Part shown: piece after piece, positions 34,215-42,457 of the stretch | Layout: every line of letters begins with the position of its first letter | Numbering within the stretch: the first letter of the stretch is position 1 | Source: Polyangiaceae bacterium | GTDB lineage: Bacteria; Myxococcota_A; Polyangia; Polyangiales; Polyangiaceae | NCBI GenBank assembly: GCA_947475525.1 | Contig: CANJMI010000023.1 | Span: 29,552-93,551 of the forward strand | DNA: 64,000 nt | Direction of reading: 5' to 3' | The notes under the pieces: model-generated | Told to the model about the DNA's origin: nothing | Databases searched by the model: none | What the model saw: the letters and a program-made list of their open reading frames with translations, nothing else | Translations under genes and position numbers: made by a program

Positions 34215-34523
34215 ATGCAACGCGTCATGATCCATTCTCCCAACGCCGCGAGCGGCCTCCACCACCGCCGCACCGCACGACGAATCCCGAGCACCGTGGC
34301 GGTCGAAATTCTCGCACCTCGCAAGGGGAGCGGCGTGCTCTTGAACGCGAGCACAGGTGGCGCCCGGGTCGCGGTGGATTGCGAGCTTGTGCGCGGTGAG
34401 CTGTGCCACGTGCGGCTCGTCGGTCGGAGCGGCATCGCCTTGGTCGACTCGCTGCGCGTGGTCTGGGCGCGTGAAGTCGCGGACGGCTGGATCGCCGGAC
34501 TCGCTCGTCTGCCCTTGGACTGA
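34215..34523 (+). CDS. PilZ-domain protein
   Basis: About 102 aa. RRTARRIPSTVAVEILAP gives the N-terminal Arg cluster (R-x3-R), and LLNASTGGARVAV matches the (D/N)-x-S-x2-G turn of PilZ, the two elements that clamp cyclic di-GMP. The strand pattern VDSLRVVWAREVADGW follows. Start ATG 34215 is preceded by GAAGG at 7 nt spacing; 34194 and 34227 are alternatives. Single-domain PilZ proteins transmit c-di-GMP signals to motility or polysaccharide machinery. The EAL protein at 50.5-52.2 kb is the other c-di-GMP gene in the window. Confidence 0.8.
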   Translation: MQRVMIHSPNAASGLHHRRTARRIPSTVAVEILAPRKGSGVLLNASTGGARVAVDCELVRGELCHVRLVGRSGIALVDSLRVVWAREVADGWIAGLARLPLD

Positions 34524-34532
34524 CGAGCGCCT

Positions 34533-35663
34533 TCACCCGTCGCGGAAGAGTGGCAGCTGACGGGATTGACGGCTCGGCGTAGGGGGCGGAAGCGGACGAC
34601 TGAACGCGGTCGTGTCGAAATCGAACGGCGTGCGGGCGTACCCGAGACGCCTAACCGCGAGCTCGTAGCGCTGCCGGAGCAGTGCCGCGTAGGTCCCTTG
34701 CCCACGCATGCGTTGCCCGAACACGGGGTTGTAAAGGCGGCCGCTCGGCTCGGGCGTACCGTTCACGCACTCACGGATCCGGGCGAGCACGCGCGCCGCG
34801 CGATCGGGATAATGGTGTTCGACCCATTCGACGAAGAGGTCCTTCACCTCGTGGGGTAAACGCACGAGGTGCGACCCCGAACGCGTCGCCCCAGCCGCCC
34901 TCGACACCTCAAGTATTCGTTCAATTTCGGTATCGTTAAGACCTGGAATAATTGGTGAAACAAGCACGCCAACCGGGACGCCATCCCGCGCGAGCGACTC
35001 GATCGCCCGCAGCCTCCGGTGGGGGGCCGAGGCCCGCGGTTCCATGCGGCGCGCGAGGTCCTCATCGAGGGTGGTCACCGAGATGTAAACGTGGACGAGC
35101 CGCTGACGGGCGAGCTCGACCAGCAGCTCACGGTCGCGCAGGATCCCGTGGCTTTTGGTCACGATACCGACCGGGTGCCGCGTTTCAAGAAGCACTTCGA
35201 GAAGTCGCCGCGTGACCCCGAGAGTGCGCTCGACCGGTTGATACGGATCGGTGTTCGACCCAAGGGCAAAGGCCTCGCAGCGGTAACCGGCCTTCGATAG
35301 TTCCCCCCGCAACACGTCCGCGGCGTTCGGCTTCGACACGATACGGGTCTCGAAGTCGAGGCCGCTCGACCACCCCCAGTAGCCGTGGCTTGGCCTGGCG
35401 AAGCAGTACACGCAGCCGTGTTCGCAGCCCCGATAAGGATTGAGCGAGCGGTTGAACGGGACGTCCGGGGAGTCATTCCGGCTGATGATGGTCTTGCAGG
35501 CTTCTTCGGTGACGGTGGTCCGCGGGCGGCGTTCGTCCTCCGCGTCGTCCCACTGAGACCAGTCCCCGACCGCGTCGTCATCGAGGGCCGCGCGGCGCTG
35601 CGTCTCGAAACGCCCATCCGGGTTCGACAAGGTGCCGCGGCCCACAAGAGGATGGCTATTCAT
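34533..35663 (-). CDS. Radical SAM protein, PA0069 / SplB-like family
   Basis: The cluster motif CEHGCVYCFARP (C-x3-C-x2-C) binds the 4Fe-4S cluster that cleaves SAM. Upstream is SPDVPFNRSLNPYRG, and downstream LGSNTDPYQPVERTLGVTR, GIVTKSHGILRD, VYISVTTLDEDLARRMEPR and VSPIIPGLNDTEI, all characteristic of this uncharacterised group related to spore photoproduct lyase. Length 376 aa is normal. The function of the family is not established; DNA repair has been suggested from its relation to SplB, which I treat as inference. It is convergent with the PilZ gene at a gap of 9 nt. Confidence 0.92.
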   Translation of the reverse strand: MNSHPLVGRGTLSNPDGRFETQRRAALDDDAVGDWSQWDDAEDERRPRTTVTEEACKTIISRNDSPDVPFNRSLNPYRGCEHGCVYCFARPSHGYWGWSSGLDFETRIVSKPNAADVLRGELSKAGYRCEAFALGSNTDPYQPVERTLGVTRRLLEVLLETRHPVGIVTKSHGILRDRELLVELARQRLVHVYISVTTLDEDLARRMEPRASAPHRRLRAIESLARDGVPVGVLVSPIIPGLNDTEIERILEVSRAAGATRSGSHLVRLPHEVKDLFVEWVEHHYPDRAARVLARIRECVNGTPEPSGRLYNPVFGQRMRGQGTYAALLRQRYELAVRRLGYARTPFDFDTTAFSRPLPPPTPSRQSRQLPLFRDG

Positions 35664-35711
35664 CCGTTCAGTGTAGCAGGTTCCTGGAGGCCTCGGTCGC
35701 GCTCTCGCCGA

Positions 35712-37781
35712 TCAATCGACCGTGTAGCCGGCGCGCAGGACGCGGCGCATCACCTTGTTCGACGCGGTGCGCGGAAGCGCGGGGACGATGACGAGGTCGT
35801 GGAGTTTGAAGAGCGGATTGAGCTCACGTGCGAGCGCGCGCTGAACCTCGGCCTTCAGCGCGCCGACATCGAGGCTCGTGCGAGCTTCAGCTACGACGTA
35901 AAAGACGAGCAAGCTTGGGCCCCCACCCTCGGGAGCCGCCGCGATCGCTGCCGATTCGAGCACGCCCGCGACGCGATTGCATACCCGCTCGAGCTCCGCG
36001 CTCGAGGTCTTGATGCCGCCGAGATTCATCGTGTCGTCGACACGGCCGAGTGCGCGAAAGTAGCGGCCGAGACGCTCGAGGTTATCACCGTGCCGGCGGA
36101 GGACCTCGCCCTGCGGGCCGGTCGGCATGTCCGCGAAATAGGTCGCGTGGTGGTCGCGATTCAAGAGGCGGTTTGAGCTGCCGAGGAGCGGAGGCACGAG
36201 CGCGAGTTCACCGTTGTCACATGGAGTTCCCGCGTCATCGAGAATCACGAAGGCGCATCCGAGCGCCGGCGTGCTGAAGGCGCCCGGTACCTGGGGTTCG
36301 ACAACGGTGCCCGTGATGTAACCGCCGCCGATCTCGGTGCCCCCGCAATACTCGATCACGGGTTTGTAGCCGCCCCGCGCGCACAGCCAGTGCATCTCGT
36401 GGGGAGTCGAGGCTTCGCCCGTGGAGCTGAACGTGCGGATGCGGCTCCAGTCGAGCCCATCCATGCAACCCGAGGATTTCCACGTTTTGACGAGGCTCGG
36501 GACGACGCCGAGCATCGTGACGCCCGCGTCCTCGACGAAGCGGCCAAAGTCCCGACCGAGCGGGCTCCCTTGATAGAGCGCGATCGTCGCGTCGTTGAGG
36601 AGCGCGGCGAAGATGAGCCAGGGGCCCATCATCCAGCCGAGGTTCGTCGGCCAACACACGACATCGTGCGGCTTGACGTCTTGGTGTGCGAACGCGTCGG
36701 CAGCCGCTTTTACAGCCGTTACGAGCGTCCACGGGATCGCCTTCGGGTCACCGGTGGTGCCCGACGAGAAGAGGATGTTCGTCACATCCTCGGAGGAGCG
36801 AATGCAGTACGACGCCGCTTGCCGCGGCTGTCCTGCCCCGCCGCTGAGGAACGCGTCCCACCCGAGATCGCGCTCGGCGAGCGTGACCGAAAGTCGTCCT
36901 TTAGCGGGCAGCACGATCGCACGCGCATCCGTGCCCCGCATCGCCTCGGCGACGCGCTCGTAGAGAGGCAGCACCTTGCCACCGCGTGCAATGACGTCTT
37001 GGGTGAACACCGCCTTGGCCTCTCCGATCCGCAGACGAGTGGCAATTTCCGCGGCCGCGAAGCTGTCGGCGATCGAGACGACGACGCCGCCGCGACGCAC
37101 AATTCCTAAGTATATCGCGACCGATTCGTAGGTCATCGGCATGTCGATGGCGATCGCGTCACCGACACCGAGACCGAGCCCAGCCAGCCCGCGCGCCACC
37201 CGCTCGCTGTCAGCCTCGAGCTCGGCAAGCGTGCGTCGCTCGACCGAGCCGCCCTCCTCCTGAAAGACGACCGCAACGCGGTTCGCATCGCCACGCACAA
37301 GCGCGCTCTTTGCGACGTTCGCGCGCATGCCGACGAGCCATCGCGCGGACTCCGGCCCTTGGCTCACGTCGAGCACAGCCGTGTGTGGCACCTCGGGAGC
37401 AAGCTCGAGGGCGTCGAGAACGTAGCGCCAATAACGCTCGGGCTCGGCGACCGACAGAGCGTGGAGTGCGGGATAATCGGCGACACCGAGAGCCCGGATC
37501 GCCCGGGCCACGTTGCTCGACTCGAGTTCACGCGGACCGGGAATCCACACGGGGGGCGGGCCGGCCGCGCGGTCCCAGTCGGCGAAGACCGCGCCGTGCA
37601 CGAGCCGGTGAACCTCGAACGGGTGACCTGCCCCAAGAAGCTCCTTCGAGATGTGACGCCACGAGCCGAGCACGTCCGCTCCGAATCGCGCACGGGCGGC
37701 GTCGAGCGCAGCGGCGAACGCCTCCGCGGTAGCGGCATCGAGCCCGGCGGTCCCGAGTTCATCCACGGTCAGCACGGCCAT
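35712..37781 (-). CDS. AMP-forming acyl-activating enzyme (AAE17/18-like)
   Basis: ANL-superfamily ligase of 689 aa. The AMP/ATP signature NILFSSGTTGDPKAIPW is followed by EYCGGTEIGGGY, GRVDDTMNLGGIKTSS and a C-terminal lysine in TASNKVMRRVL. The long N-terminal region with SWRHISKELL, VWIPGPRELESSNVAR and WLVGMRANVAKSAL, and AIAIDMPM plus VVSIADSFAAAEI, recall the plant peroxisomal acyl-activating enzymes 17/18 and acetoacetyl/acetyl-CoA synthetase N-termini. The acyl substrate cannot be told. It lies 12 nt after the GbsR/MarR-type regulator gene on the same strand, so the regulator likely controls it. Confidence 0.88.
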   Translation of the reverse strand: MAVLTVDELGTAGLDAATAEAFAAALDAARARFGADVLGSWRHISKELLGAGHPFEVHRLVHGAVFADWDRAAGPPPVWIPGPRELESSNVARAIRALGVADYPALHALSVAEPERYWRYVLDALELAPEVPHTAVLDVSQGPESARWLVGMRANVAKSALVRGDANRVAVVFQEEGGSVERRTLAELEADSERVARGLAGLGLGVGDAIAIDMPMTYESVAIYLGIVRRGGVVVSIADSFAAAEIATRLRIGEAKAVFTQDVIARGGKVLPLYERVAEAMRGTDARAIVLPAKGRLSVTLAERDLGWDAFLSGGAGQPRQAASYCIRSSEDVTNILFSSGTTGDPKAIPWTLVTAVKAAADAFAHQDVKPHDVVCWPTNLGWMMGPWLIFAALLNDATIALYQGSPLGRDFGRFVEDAGVTMLGVVPSLVKTWKSSGCMDGLDWSRIRTFSSTGEASTPHEMHWLCARGGYKPVIEYCGGTEIGGGYITGTVVEPQVPGAFSTPALGCAFVILDDAGTPCDNGELALVPPLLGSSNRLLNRDHHATYFADMPTGPQGEVLRRHGDNLERLGRYFRALGRVDDTMNLGGIKTSSAELERVCNRVAGVLESAAIAAAPEGGGPSLLVFYVVAEARTSLDVGALKAEVQRALARELNPLFKLHDLVIVPALPRTASNKVMRRVLRAGYTVD

Positions 37782-37793
37782 CGGCGTTTTTTA

Positions 37794-38423
37794 TCAGAGC
37801 GCGCCGAGGCCCTGGAGAAATTTCGCCGAATCCTTCAGCCAACCGCCGAGCCCCTCGAGCTTGCGCGGCACCCGCAATCCCATGAGCATGCGGAGGAAAA
37901 CCTGCGCGAGTTCGGTCATGCGCAGCAGAAATCGCAAGCGTTCGATAGCGAACCGCGGCGGGCTCTCGGTCGACAACTCAGCGGCTTGAACGGCTCCCTC
38001 GAGCGCCAGCCGGGCCGCCTCGACGAGCATCCACTCGCGCGCGCGCAAGACGTCGGCAATCGTCGGCCAGATATCGACGACCGCGCGATAAGGAGCGTTG
38101 CGTCGATCGTCGGTAGGCTCGACGAGTCTGTGCTGCACGAGCTCCGCCATCGCTCCGCTGACAAGCGAGCGGCTGACTTCGAGAAACTCGGAGACCTCGA
38201 CTTGATTCAGCGGCTCGGTGCTCAACGCCAGGACGGCCCAAATACGACCGTGGATGGCCTTGAATCCCCAGTACTCGATGAAGGCACCCACGGCGTCGCA
38301 GACTTGTCGCACCCTCAGCGTGAGGCGATCCTGGGGGATCCTTCCAGTCGGGGAGTCGAATTCGGCATCGGTTCGAATCATCGTAATGGAGCTCGAGGGG
38401 GCACCTGGTGAAGCGGTCGGCAA
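37794..38423 (-). CDS. GbsR/MarR-type transcriptional regulator
   Basis: A winged helix-turn-helix reads FKAIHGRIWAVLALSTEPLNQ, VEVSEFLEVSRSLVSGAMAELV and HRLVEPTDDRRNAPYRAV, the layout of GbsR-like MarR-superfamily regulators, which sense choline, lipid or other small ligands. A long helical C-terminal part (about residues 125-205) would form the dimer. ATG 38381 (MIRTDAEF) is a possible shorter start. A perfect inverted repeat lies 46 nt upstream at 38469-38492, between this gene and the divergent menaquinone operon, and is a natural operator candidate. Confidence 0.82.
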   Translation of the reverse strand: MPTASPGAPSSSITMIRTDAEFDSPTGRIPQDRLTLRVRQVCDAVGAFIEYWGFKAIHGRIWAVLALSTEPLNQVEVSEFLEVSRSLVSGAMAELVQHRLVEPTDDRRNAPYRAVVDIWPTIADVLRAREWMLVEAARLALEGAVQAAELSTESPPRFAIERLRFLLRMTELAQVFLRMLMGLRVPRKLEGLGGWLKDSAKFLQGLGAL

Positions 38424-38468
38424 GCAATCGCGCTTGCGCCGCCGTTACGGACGGTTATAGTCCTACCA

Positions 38469-38492
38469 GTTGTTCACGCCACTGTGAACAAC
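38469..38492. promoter_or_regulatory. Candidate operator: perfect 9-bp inverted repeat
   Basis: GTTGTTCAC at 38469-38477 and GTGAACAAC at 38484-38492, separated by 6 bp (centre-to-centre 15 bp). It is in the 85-bp divergent gap between the GbsR/MarR-type regulator and menF, and resembles a dimeric winged-helix binding site. Binding by the adjacent regulator is inferred from position. Confidence 0.65.
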
Positions 38493-38508
38493 ATCATTCT
38501 AGACGCCG

Positions 38509-39807
38509 ATGTCCACCCGGGTGAAACGCCACATTCTGCGACTGTCGCGCGCGGCGTCGGCAGCCCTCGATACATCGACCGAGGTGCCGTGTTTTTGCTG
38601 GAATGATGGGAGGTCCGGCCTGAGCTTTCGCGCCTACGGGAGCGCGTGGTCGAGCGAGGACTCCGGAGGCTTCATCGACGCGGCCTTCACTCGTTCAGCG
38701 ATCGTTGAACATACTGCATCCGACGATGACGCCGAGCTCGCGGGCTCCGCGCTGCCGATGGCGCTGCACGCCGTCCCGTTCGGGCCAACGGCGCTGGGTG
38801 CTGCCAACGGCATTTGGCGCGGCTGGCCGGACGGCCGGAGCTGGCTCCCAGAGCGGCTCGTCGTGCGCACGCGCGACGGCGCGGCCTACGCCATCTCGCA
38901 GTGTGTCGTGGGGAGTGGCGAGAGCCCGGAGCGAACCGCGCGCGCCATGCAAGCTCGCGGTGGCGAGCACGGGCTTCGAGCGGACGGCCTCGCTCGAGCG
39001 GAGTTCGTCGAGCGGGTGATTGAGGCGCGCGCGGCGATCCGGGACCAGCGTTTCCGCAAGGTCGTCCTCGCGAGGAGCGAGACCGTGACCGCCACGAAGC
39101 CCTTCGACCCTGTGCTTCAGTTCGAGGCGCTCGCTGCGAGCTCGCCGGACGCCGTTGCGTTCGCGTGGCTGCACGGAGCCGTCGGGGCCTGGGTCGGGGC
39201 CACGCCTGAAGTCCTCGCGCGGCTGACAAACGGTCAGCTCGAAACGAGCGCCGTCGCGGGTACCGCCCTCGCGAGCCTCGATCCGGACGGAAGGGGCATG
39301 CTTGCCGACCCGAAGACGCGAAAGGAACACGACCTCGTCGTCGAGGCCATGCGGCGCGCGCTTCAGCCATGCGTGCGTGCGCTCACGATCGCAAGCGAAC
39401 CTGGGCCTCGGCGCTCGGAGCGCCTGGTGCACCTCGAGACCCCGATGCGCGGCGAGCTGTGCGCTTCGGAATTTGTCGCGGCATGCGAGCGCCTTCATCC
39501 GACACCGGCCCTTGGCGGAACCCCACGGGACGCGGCCCTCGCGTGGCTCGCACGTCACGAAGGACTCGACCGAGGGTACTTTGGCGCGCCGATTGGCTGG
39601 AGTGCGCCGAACGGTGACGGCGTGCTCGCGGTGGGGATCCGTTCGGCCCTGTTGGTTGGCAACGAAGCGGTACTTTTTGCAGGCGCCGGCATCGTGGCGG
39701 AGTCGAACGCCGACGCGGAGTGGAGCGAGACCGCCCACAAACTCGAGCTCGGCCGCGCGACGCTGCGCACCGCGCCCGAGCCGTTGCACGCGGAGGACTC
39801 GCCATGA
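38509..39807 (+). CDS. menF: Isochorismate synthase
   Basis: Converts chorismate to isochorismate, the entry of menaquinone synthesis. It belongs to the chorismate-utilising family: RFRKVVLARSETVTA, FAWLHGAVGAWVGATPEVLAR, LETSAVAGTA, KTRKEHDLVV, HLETPMRGEL, HPTPALGGTP, GYFGAPIGW and GAGIVAESNADAEWSET are all present, including the Glu/Gly metal and catalytic regions. 432 aa is normal, with a variable N-terminal 130 residues. First gene of the men operon; its stop overlaps menD as ATGA. Confidence 0.95.
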   Translation: MSTRVKRHILRLSRAASAALDTSTEVPCFCWNDGRSGLSFRAYGSAWSSEDSGGFIDAAFTRSAIVEHTASDDDAELAGSALPMALHAVPFGPTALGAANGIWRGWPDGRSWLPERLVVRTRDGAAYAISQCVVGSGESPERTARAMQARGGEHGLRADGLARAEFVERVIEARAAIRDQRFRKVVLARSETVTATKPFDPVLQFEALAASSPDAVAFAWLHGAVGAWVGATPEVLARLTNGQLETSAVAGTALASLDPDGRGMLADPKTRKEHDLVVEAMRRALQPCVRALTIASEPGPRRSERLVHLETPMRGELCASEFVAACERLHPTPALGGTPRDAALAWLARHEGLDRGYFGAPIGWSAPNGDGVLAVGIRSALLVGNEAVLFAGAGIVAESNADAEWSETAHKLELGRATLRTAPEPLHAEDSP

Positions 39808-41570
39808 CGCCCGAGGAGACGCTGGTGCAGAATCAGCGCGTTGCCGGCGAGCTCGCACGCGGCCTTCTCGCGGCTGGCGTCAAGCACGTCATCCTCTCGC
39901 CGGGCTCGCGCAGCACACCCCTCGCGCTCGCTTTCCATGCCCTCGCGGCCTGCACGCTGCACGTCGTCCTCGATGAACGCGCCGCCGCCTTCGTAGCGCT
40001 CGGCATCGGACGGGCGAGCGGAGTTCCCGCCGTGGCGCTCGCCACCTCGGGCAGCGCTGGCGCGAACTATTTCCCCGCCGTCGTCGAAGCCAACGCCGCA
40101 CGGGTGCCCATGATTCTGCTCACCTGCGATCGCCCCGGCGAGCTCCACGATTGCGGCGCCCCGCAGACCATGCCGCAACGTGCGCTCTTCGGGGAGCACG
40201 TCCGCGCTGCGTTTGCGCTGCCCGAGCCCGACCCGGCACTCGCCTCGCGCTGGCTGCGCAACGTGGCGACGCGTGCGGTATCGAGCGCGGTCGGAAGCCC
40301 TGCCGGCCCGGTGCATCTGAACGTCCCTTTCCGCGAACCACTCTACCTCCCGGGTGCTGAGCCCATCGCCGACGACGACGCTGCGCCCGCGGTCGTGCAC
40401 CGAGGACGCTCGAGCCTCTCACCGAGCGAGCTCGCGGCGTTGGTGGAGTCGCTGCGAAACGAGCCGTCCGGCGCCATCGTCTGCGGTCCGCTCGCGCCCG
40501 CCACACTCGACGGCGAAGAGCTCGCCTATGCCGTCGCCGCACTCGCAGCGTCGCTCGACTGGCCCATCCTCGCCGACGCGACGAGTGCGCTGCGGTTCGG
40601 TGCCCACGACCAGACGCGGGTCATCACCACCGCGGACACGCTGCTCGGGGAGCCTCGACTGGCCGCAAAGCTGCGCGTCGCACGCATTCTCCGAATCGGT
40701 CAGCAATCAACGGCAAAGTCGGTAACCCGCTGGGTGTCGGAACACGCCGACGCGGTGACGCTCGTCTGCCCCGATGGCGCATGGCTCGACGGCGGAGGCG
40801 TCGCCGAGCGGCTGGTGGTCGCCGAGCCGAGCCTGCTCTGCCGTGACCTCGCAGCGAGCCTCGCTCGGGGCGAACGGTCGGACAATCCGACGACCGCGGC
40901 ATGGCAAACGTGCGATCGAGTGGCGCGCGCCGAGCTCGTGCGTCACGCGTCCGTTGGCAATTGGGAAGGCCGCGTCGTGCACGAACTATTGGCGGGCTTG
41001 CCAAACGGCGCGCGCCTCCACGTCGCGAGCAGCATGCCGATCCGCGATCTCGACGCCTTCGGGCACGCGACGGAGACGCGCATCGCGGTCACGTCAAACC
41101 GCGGCGTGAACGGAATCGACGGCACGGTCGCAACGGCACTTGGAGTCGCCCTTGCATCCCGTGCAAAAACCGCCGCGTTGCTCGGCGACCTCGCATTTTT
41201 ACACGATCTCGATGGGCTCGAGGCGGCGGGAGCGCTCGCGCCGCATGGGTCGCCGCGACTTGTTCTCGTCGTCGTGAACAACGGCGGCGGAGGGATCTTC
41301 GGCGAACTGCCTATCGCGCAGCATCCGACGGCGTTCGAGCGGCTGTACCTGACGCCTCGCCCGGCCGACCTCGGACGCGTGGCGCATGGCCTCGGACTCA
41401 CCCATCAAGCGCTCAGCGCCGACGCGCTCCCTGGCGCGCTTGCGGCCGCGTTCGAGAGAGGCGGAATCCACGTCCTCGAGGTCGTGGTCTCGCGGACCGA
41501 CAGCTCCGAGCGCCGCCGCCTCGCGCGAGCGGACGCAGCGCGCCTCGCCAGTGAGGTACTCGGCTCGTGA
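39804..41570 (+). CDS. menD: SEPHCHC synthase (MenD), thiamine-diphosphate enzyme
   Basis: Adds succinic semialdehyde from 2-oxoglutarate to isochorismate to give SEPHCHC. Hallmarks: VILSPGSRSTPLALAF, LDERAAAFVALGIGRAS with the ThDP-activating Glu, VALATSGSAGANYFPAV, TCDRPGELHDCGAPQTM, and in the C-terminal domain SNRGVNGIDGTVATALG, ALLGDLAFLHDLDGL and VNNGGGGIFGELP, which bind Mg-ThDP. 588 aa, typical. The start ATG 39804 overlaps menF, and the stop overlaps menA by 4 nt (GTGA). Confidence 0.97.
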   Translation: MTPEETLVQNQRVAGELARGLLAAGVKHVILSPGSRSTPLALAFHALAACTLHVVLDERAAAFVALGIGRASGVPAVALATSGSAGANYFPAVVEANAARVPMILLTCDRPGELHDCGAPQTMPQRALFGEHVRAAFALPEPDPALASRWLRNVATRAVSSAVGSPAGPVHLNVPFREPLYLPGAEPIADDDAAPAVVHRGRSSLSPSELAALVESLRNEPSGAIVCGPLAPATLDGEELAYAVAALAASLDWPILADATSALRFGAHDQTRVITTADTLLGEPRLAAKLRVARILRIGQQSTAKSVTRWVSEHADAVTLVCPDGAWLDGGGVAERLVVAEPSLLCRDLAASLARGERSDNPTTAAWQTCDRVARAELVRHASVGNWEGRVVHELLAGLPNGARLHVASSMPIRDLDAFGHATETRIAVTSNRGVNGIDGTVATALGVALASRAKTAALLGDLAFLHDLDGLEAAGALAPHGSPRLVLVVVNNGGGGIFGELPIAQHPTAFERLYLTPRPADLGRVAHGLGLTHQALSADALPGALAAAFERGGIHVLEVVVSRTDSSERRRLARADAARLASEVLGS

Positions 41571-42457
41571 ACGACAAGACCTCGCATCCCGGGCTCGTCG
41601 CCGCATGGATTGCGGCGATGCGGCCGCGCACGCTGACAGCGGCCGTCGGTGCCGTTGCGGTGGGTGCGGCACTCGCACGCGCGGCGGGTGCTCACCGATG
41701 GGACGCAACCTTTGCCGCCCTCGGCGTGGCGGTCAGCCTTCAGATCGCATCGAACCTCTACAACGACTACGGCGATTTCATCCGCGGCGCGGACGTGGAT
41801 CGCGTCGGACCGCCGCGCGCAGCCCAGTCGGGATGGCTCGCCGCGTCGCACGTTCGCCTCGGCGCGTTCATCGCGATAGCCGTCGCGGTGTTGTCGGGGC
41901 TTCGGCTCGTCGCGTTGCTCGGATGGCCCGCGCTCGCCATTGGCGTGACGGCGATCGTCAGCGCGGTCGCGTACACGGCGGGACCTGCGCCACTCGCGTA
42001 CATCGGCCTCGGAGACGCCTTCGTCATGGCGTTCTTTGGTGTCGCCGCCGTCAACGGCACCTTCCTCGCTGAGACCGGCAAGCTCAGCGCGAGCGCCGGG
42101 GCAGCGTCGGTCGCGGTTGGAGCGATGGCGACCGCGATTCTCGTCGTGAACAACCTGCGAGACCACGAAGGGGACGCGCGCGTCGGCAAGCGCACGCTCG
42201 TCGTTCGGTTCGGACAACGGTTCGGCCAGGCAGAGTACATCGCGATGCTTGCGCTCGCGTACCTCATCGCCATTGGGCTCGCATACGGAGAGCGCCGCGC
42301 AGGCTGGCTCTTGCCGCTCCTCACGTTGCCGCTCGCCGTCAAGCGCACGAGAACGGTGCTCGGGTCCCATGGCCCGCAACTCAACGCCGAGCTCGCAAAC
42401 ACGGCCAAGCTCGGCCTAGCCTTCAATCTCTTGCTCGCGGCGGGGGCCCTCGCATGA
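41567..42457 (+). CDS. menA: 1,4-dihydroxy-2-naphthoate polyprenyltransferase
   Basis: UbiA-type membrane prenyltransferase that joins the polyprenyl chain to DHNA. The first Asp-rich motif is NLYNDYGDFIRGAD and the second lies in NNLRDHEGDARVGKRTL. Eight or nine hydrophobic segments can be counted over 296 aa, e.g. FIAIAVAVLSGLRLVALLG and AIGVTAIVSAVAYTAG. Start is GTG 41567 overlapping the menD stop; its own stop overlaps menCE as ATGA. It acts with the polyprenyl synthase encoded two genes downstream. Confidence 0.95.
   Translation: MNDKTSHPGLVAAWIAAMRPRTLTAAVGAVAVGAALARAAGAHRWDATFAALGVAVSLQIASNLYNDYGDFIRGADVDRVGPPRAAQSGWLAASHVRLGAFIAIAVAVLSGLRLVALLGWPALAIGVTAIVSAVAYTAGPAPLAYIGLGDAFVMAFFGVAAVNGTFLAETGKLSASAGAASVAVGAMATAILVVNNLRDHEGDARVGKRTLVVRFGQRFGQAEYIAMLALAYLIAIGLAYGERRAGWLLPLLTLPLAVKRTRTVLGSHGPQLNAELANTAKLGLAFNLLLAAGALA

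Noticed and set aside
34019..34705. 228-codon minus-strand frame opposite the PilZ gene
   Set aside because: Antisense, Arg/Ser/Pro-rich, and crosses into the radical SAM gene end.
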